NCBI GenBank assembly: GCA_964518905.1
Contig: CAZFJL010000013.1
Location: 21,588 to 85,587, forward strand
Source: RDYZ01 sp964518905
Lineage (GTDB): Bacteria > Cyanobacteriota > Cyanobacteriia > Cyanobacteriales > Geitlerinemataceae
DNA length: 64,000 bases
Reading direction: 5' to 3'
Below the pieces are notes generated by a model. That model saw only the letters and a list, made by a program, of their open reading frames with translations, was not told the DNA's origin and searched no databases. How positions within the stretch are numbered: position 1 is the stretch's first letter; each line of letters starts with the position of its first letter. This document shows, piece after piece, positions 61,580 to 64,000 of this stretch. The position numbers and the translations under genes were made by a program.

Positions 61580-62413
61580 CTAGCCCGCAATCGGTTTGGC
61601 GTCTTCCGGAATCAGCTTGATTTTGGTCGCGAGACCAAGGAATTTCAGAACACTGATCATCATCCAGGTGGCATCAATTTCCCACCATTTGAGCCCGTGA
61701 CGCGCCGAATACTGGTAAGCGTGGTGGTTGTTGTGCCAGCCTTCGCCATAGGTTAGGAGAGCAACCCACCAGCAGTTGCGCGACTCATCGTTCGACTCAT
61801 AGGTTTTGTAGCCGAACTTGTGGGTTGCACTGTTCACAAACCACGTGCAGTGGAACACGGCAACGATGCGCATGAAGATGCCCCAGACCACGAACGACCA
61901 ACCGCCGAGAGCGTACAGGGTCAGACCGAGGACAACCTGCATGTGAATGAAGTATTTGTCACAGAAGTTGTAGAACGGATCGTTATAGATGTCCTTTGCG
62001 AGACGGGGGACATCCTTGTCTGCGGGAACTTCTTGGAAAAACCAACCAATGTGGCTCCACCAGAAGCCTTTGTGCGAATCGTGCGGATCAAGATTTGTAT
62101 CCGAGTACTGATGGTGTTGACGGTGTAGACCAATCCAGCTGATCGGACCCGCTTGGCAGCTCAGTGTGCCGCAAAACACCAAGAAATATTCTAGCCATTT
62201 CGGTACTTGGAAACTTCGGTGGCTGACGAGGCGATGCCAGCCTAACGTAATTCCAACTCCACCGGTAATCCAGTGAAGAAAGACAGCGATCCCCACCGCT
62301 GTCCAGCTAAAGTTTTGAGGTAAAAAAGCAAAAGCAGCAAAAACGTGAAGTGCACCAATCCAAATAATGGCGTACCAGTTGCGCTTAACTCTTTCTGTGG
62401 AAGCAATCGTCAT
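61580..62413 (-). CDS. desC: acyl-lipid delta-9 desaturase, DesC-type
   Basis: From ATG 62413 the protein has 277 residues. It has the delta-9 His boxes HRLVSHRSF, GLHRQHHQYSD and GWHNNHHAYQYSARHG, with hydrophobic segments before and between them. TDTNLDPHDSHKGFWWSH after the second box and WEIDATWMMISVLKFLGLAT at the end are DesC features. It introduces the first double bond into membrane acyl chains. The open frame extends upstream to 62506 but family homology begins with MTIASTERVKRNWYAI. Confidence 0.94.
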   Translation of the reverse strand: MTIASTERVKRNWYAIIWIGALHVFAAFAFLPQNFSWTAVGIAVFLHWITGGVGITLGWHRLVSHRSFQVPKWLEYFLVFCGTLSCQAGPISWIGLHRQHHQYSDTNLDPHDSHKGFWWSHIGWFFQEVPADKDVPRLAKDIYNDPFYNFCDKYFIHMQVVLGLTLYALGGWSFVVWGIFMRIVAVFHCTWFVNSATHKFGYKTYESNDESRNCWWVALLTYGEGWHNNHHAYQYSARHGLKWWEIDATWMMISVLKFLGLATKIKLIPEDAKPIAG

Positions 62414-62536
62414 GCAGTGACCTTGAGTGACTGTGAACTTTTGTCTGAACTTGTCGAATTCTAACAAAATATGGGTTAATGGTGACAAGTGGAATCTGTA
62501 TTCCAAAAAACTCGGTGTTTTGTTGTTCGAGATTGA

Positions 62537-63772
62537 ATGAGTAGCGTTTACGAGTTAGTTCGAGATGCGGAGCGATCGCTTCAGCCCCGCTTTTCGCAAA
62601 TCGACTCTCAGGTTAAAACAAAATTACGTCGTGTGCTAGCCGCGTTTCAAAAAAATCGAGTTGGTGAGCAGCATTTTGCCGGTGTTTCGGGTTACGGCCA
62701 TGATGATTTAGGTCGAGAAACCCTAGACCGAGTCGTCGCTGATGTTTTCCAGGCAGAGGCGGCGATCGTGCGTTTACAGCTTGTATCCGGAACTCACGCG
62801 ATCGCCTGTGCGCTTTACGGTGTCTTACGTCCAGGTGATGAGCTATTGTCCATCGTTGGCGCTCCCTATGACACACTCGAAGAGGTGATTGGCCTGCGAG
62901 GTCAAGGCCAGGGTTCGCTGGCGGAATGGGGAATTTCCTATCGGCAGGTTGAGTTGACAGCGGACGGCAAGCCAGACTGGGAGGCGATTCGTCATGCGGT
63001 CAGGCCGGACACGAAGCTGGTTACGATTCAGCGATCGTGCGGTTACTCCTGGCGGCCAAGCCTATCGATCGTCGATATCGAGCGTCTCGTGACTCTGGTC
63101 AAAGCCCAGAATCCTTCCACCGTATGCTTTGTGGACAACTGCTACGGCGAGTTTGTCGAAGACTGCGAGCCGACAGCGGTGGGAGCCGATTTGATTGCCG
63201 GATCGCTGATCAAAAATCCCGGTGGGACGATCGCGCCAGCGGGCGGCTACATCGCCGGACGGGCAGATTTGGTCGAGCAAGCCGCCTGTCGCCTGACTGC
63301 GCCTGGGATTGGCAGCTCTGGTGGTGCGACGTTTGACCTAAATCGCCTGTTGTTTCAGGGGTTGTTCTTAGCGCCCCAAATGGTCGGTGAAGCCATCAAG
63401 GGGACGCATTTAGTCGCGACGGTGTTCGATCGCCTGGGCTACGAGGTCAAACCGAAACCAGAGGACGATCGACGCGATGTCATTCAGGCGATCAAACTCG
63501 GGTCACCGCAAAAGCTAGAAGCCTTATGCACTGCAATTCAGCGGCATTCTCCGATCGGGTCTTATCTTGACCCCGTCCCCGGCGAAATGCCGGGATATGA
63601 AAGTCAACTCGTGATGGCCGGTGGAACGTTTATCGACGGCAGTACCTCGGAGTTTTCCGCCGATGGGCCGTTACGCGAACCGTTTGTCGCCTTTTGTCAA
63701 GGTGGCGCACACTGGACACAGGTCTCGATCGCCCTAGAAGCCGCCGTAGAAGCGATTTTGGCGTTGAAATAA
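62537..63772 (+). CDS. PLP-dependent methionine gamma-lyase-like protein (aluminium-resistance family)
   Basis: The 411-residue protein has QHFAGVSGYGHDDLGRETLD, the ring-stacking region QLVSGTHAIACALYGVLRPG, the Asp-Asn-Cys triad in VCFVDNCYGEFVED (Asp200) and the PLP-binding Lys226 in AGSLIKNPGGTIAPAGGY. These define the family annotated as methionine gamma-lyase family or aluminium-resistance protein. Its physiological reaction, probably on sulfur amino acids, is not settled. It is divergent to desC with about 120 bases between the starts. Confidence 0.92.
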   Translation: MSSVYELVRDAERSLQPRFSQIDSQVKTKLRRVLAAFQKNRVGEQHFAGVSGYGHDDLGRETLDRVVADVFQAEAAIVRLQLVSGTHAIACALYGVLRPGDELLSIVGAPYDTLEEVIGLRGQGQGSLAEWGISYRQVELTADGKPDWEAIRHAVRPDTKLVTIQRSCGYSWRPSLSIVDIERLVTLVKAQNPSTVCFVDNCYGEFVEDCEPTAVGADLIAGSLIKNPGGTIAPAGGYIAGRADLVEQAACRLTAPGIGSSGGATFDLNRLLFQGLFLAPQMVGEAIKGTHLVATVFDRLGYEVKPKPEDDRRDVIQAIKLGSPQKLEALCTAIQRHSPIGSYLDPVPGEMPGYESQLVMAGGTFIDGSTSEFSADGPLREPFVAFCQGGAHWTQVSIALEAAVEAILALK

Positions 63773-63829
63773 GCGATCAGAAGCCTGATCAAGACTCAAG
63801 TTCAGCTCAATCCTGGATCGGTCTAAGTT

Positions 63830-63868
63830 GCTTAGGACTTCTAATCCCCTCTGCGCAAGTCCTGTTGC
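63830..63868. repeat. Family G element, right end only
   Basis: GGACTTCTAATCCCCTCTGC followed by GCAAGTCCTG matches the right end of the elements at 28186-28275 and 2362-2464. Confidence 0.5.
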
Positions 63869-63928
63869 TATGTCTCTACACGGAGGATTATGCCCTACAA
63901 TTTCAGTCCTATCGTTATTGTGAACACA

Positions 63929-64000
63929 GGGCAAACGCATACTCGGCAGACCCTCACCCTAAATCCCTCTCCCAGGCCGGGAGAGGGACTTTGATCCTTA
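63929..64000. repeat. Family C MITE-like element, cut by window edge
   Basis: GGGCAAACGCATACTC followed by GGCAGACCCTCACCCTAAAT reads as the inverted copy of 8937-9085. It continues to the end of the window with TTTGATCCTTA matching the middle of that element. Confidence 0.85.

Noticed and set aside
1..64000. CRISPR arrays, tRNA/rRNA genes, transposases
   Set aside because: I looked for regularly spaced direct repeats, tRNA-like cloverleaf ends with T-loop motifs and DDE/Y1 transposase motifs, and saw none. Structured tRNA scanning was not possible here, so a single missed tRNA cannot be excluded.

Overview
The window reads as chromosome of a halotolerant, probably marine or brackish cyanobacterium. 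The evidence is very frequent HIP1-type octamers (GCGATCGC and one-base variants) plus cyanobacterial genes: an NblB-like phycobilisome degradation protein, the plastid-type ribosomal protein PSRP-3/Ycf65, a DesC-type desaturase, a cyanobacterial-type SdhA and a TIGR01548-like HAD protein. Genus cannot be fixed from the sequence alone. No rRNA, tRNA, CRISPR array or transposase gene was recognised.

Layout. 1-8.3 kb: a TolC-like outer membrane protein cut by the window edge, SurE, a flippase-like membrane protein, then a complete carbohydrate/compatible-solute ABC importer (binding protein, two permeases, ATPase). 8.4-15 kb: ribosomal protein S6, a duplicated-domain unknown, a family 9 glycosyltransferase, a PEP-synthase-like phosphotransferase and a hexose-6-phosphate epimerase. 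15.8-22.8 kb: a nine-gene N-type (predicted Na+-translocating) F-ATPase operon in the order R-B-E-F-A-G-D-C-Q, a circular permutation of the usual D-C-Q-R-B-E-F-A-G. It is followed by a CPA1 Na+/H+ antiporter. 24.8-28.1 kb: a desaturase / MetX-like hydrolase / GlnT-like ligase cluster. 28.7-44.3 kb: an EF-G-like GTPase lacking the catalytic His, a GT39-like protein, an old yellow enzyme, ArgJ, a 51-residue small protein, NAD synthetase, SdhA and an ABC-F ATPase.

44.4-54.1 kb holds two nucleic-acid defence modules: a stand-alone long Argonaute with an intact DEDD tetrad, and a compact Type II restriction-modification locus (HNH nuclease, controller protein, C5 methyltransferase with a striking overlapping second frame). 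Between them lie a diguanylate cyclase, glucokinase and a Fe3+-type permease. 54-64 kb: HAD hydrolase, PSRP-3, a sensor kinase, an orphan NrtA-like binding protein, NblB, CBS and ferredoxin-like proteins, DesC and a PLP lyase.

The ABC importer, N-ATPase and antiporter fit together as salt-stress functions (inference). Intergenic DNA is populated by at least seven families of short non-autonomous palindromic elements (called A-G below), several with terminal inverted repeats, one in a four-copy fused array.
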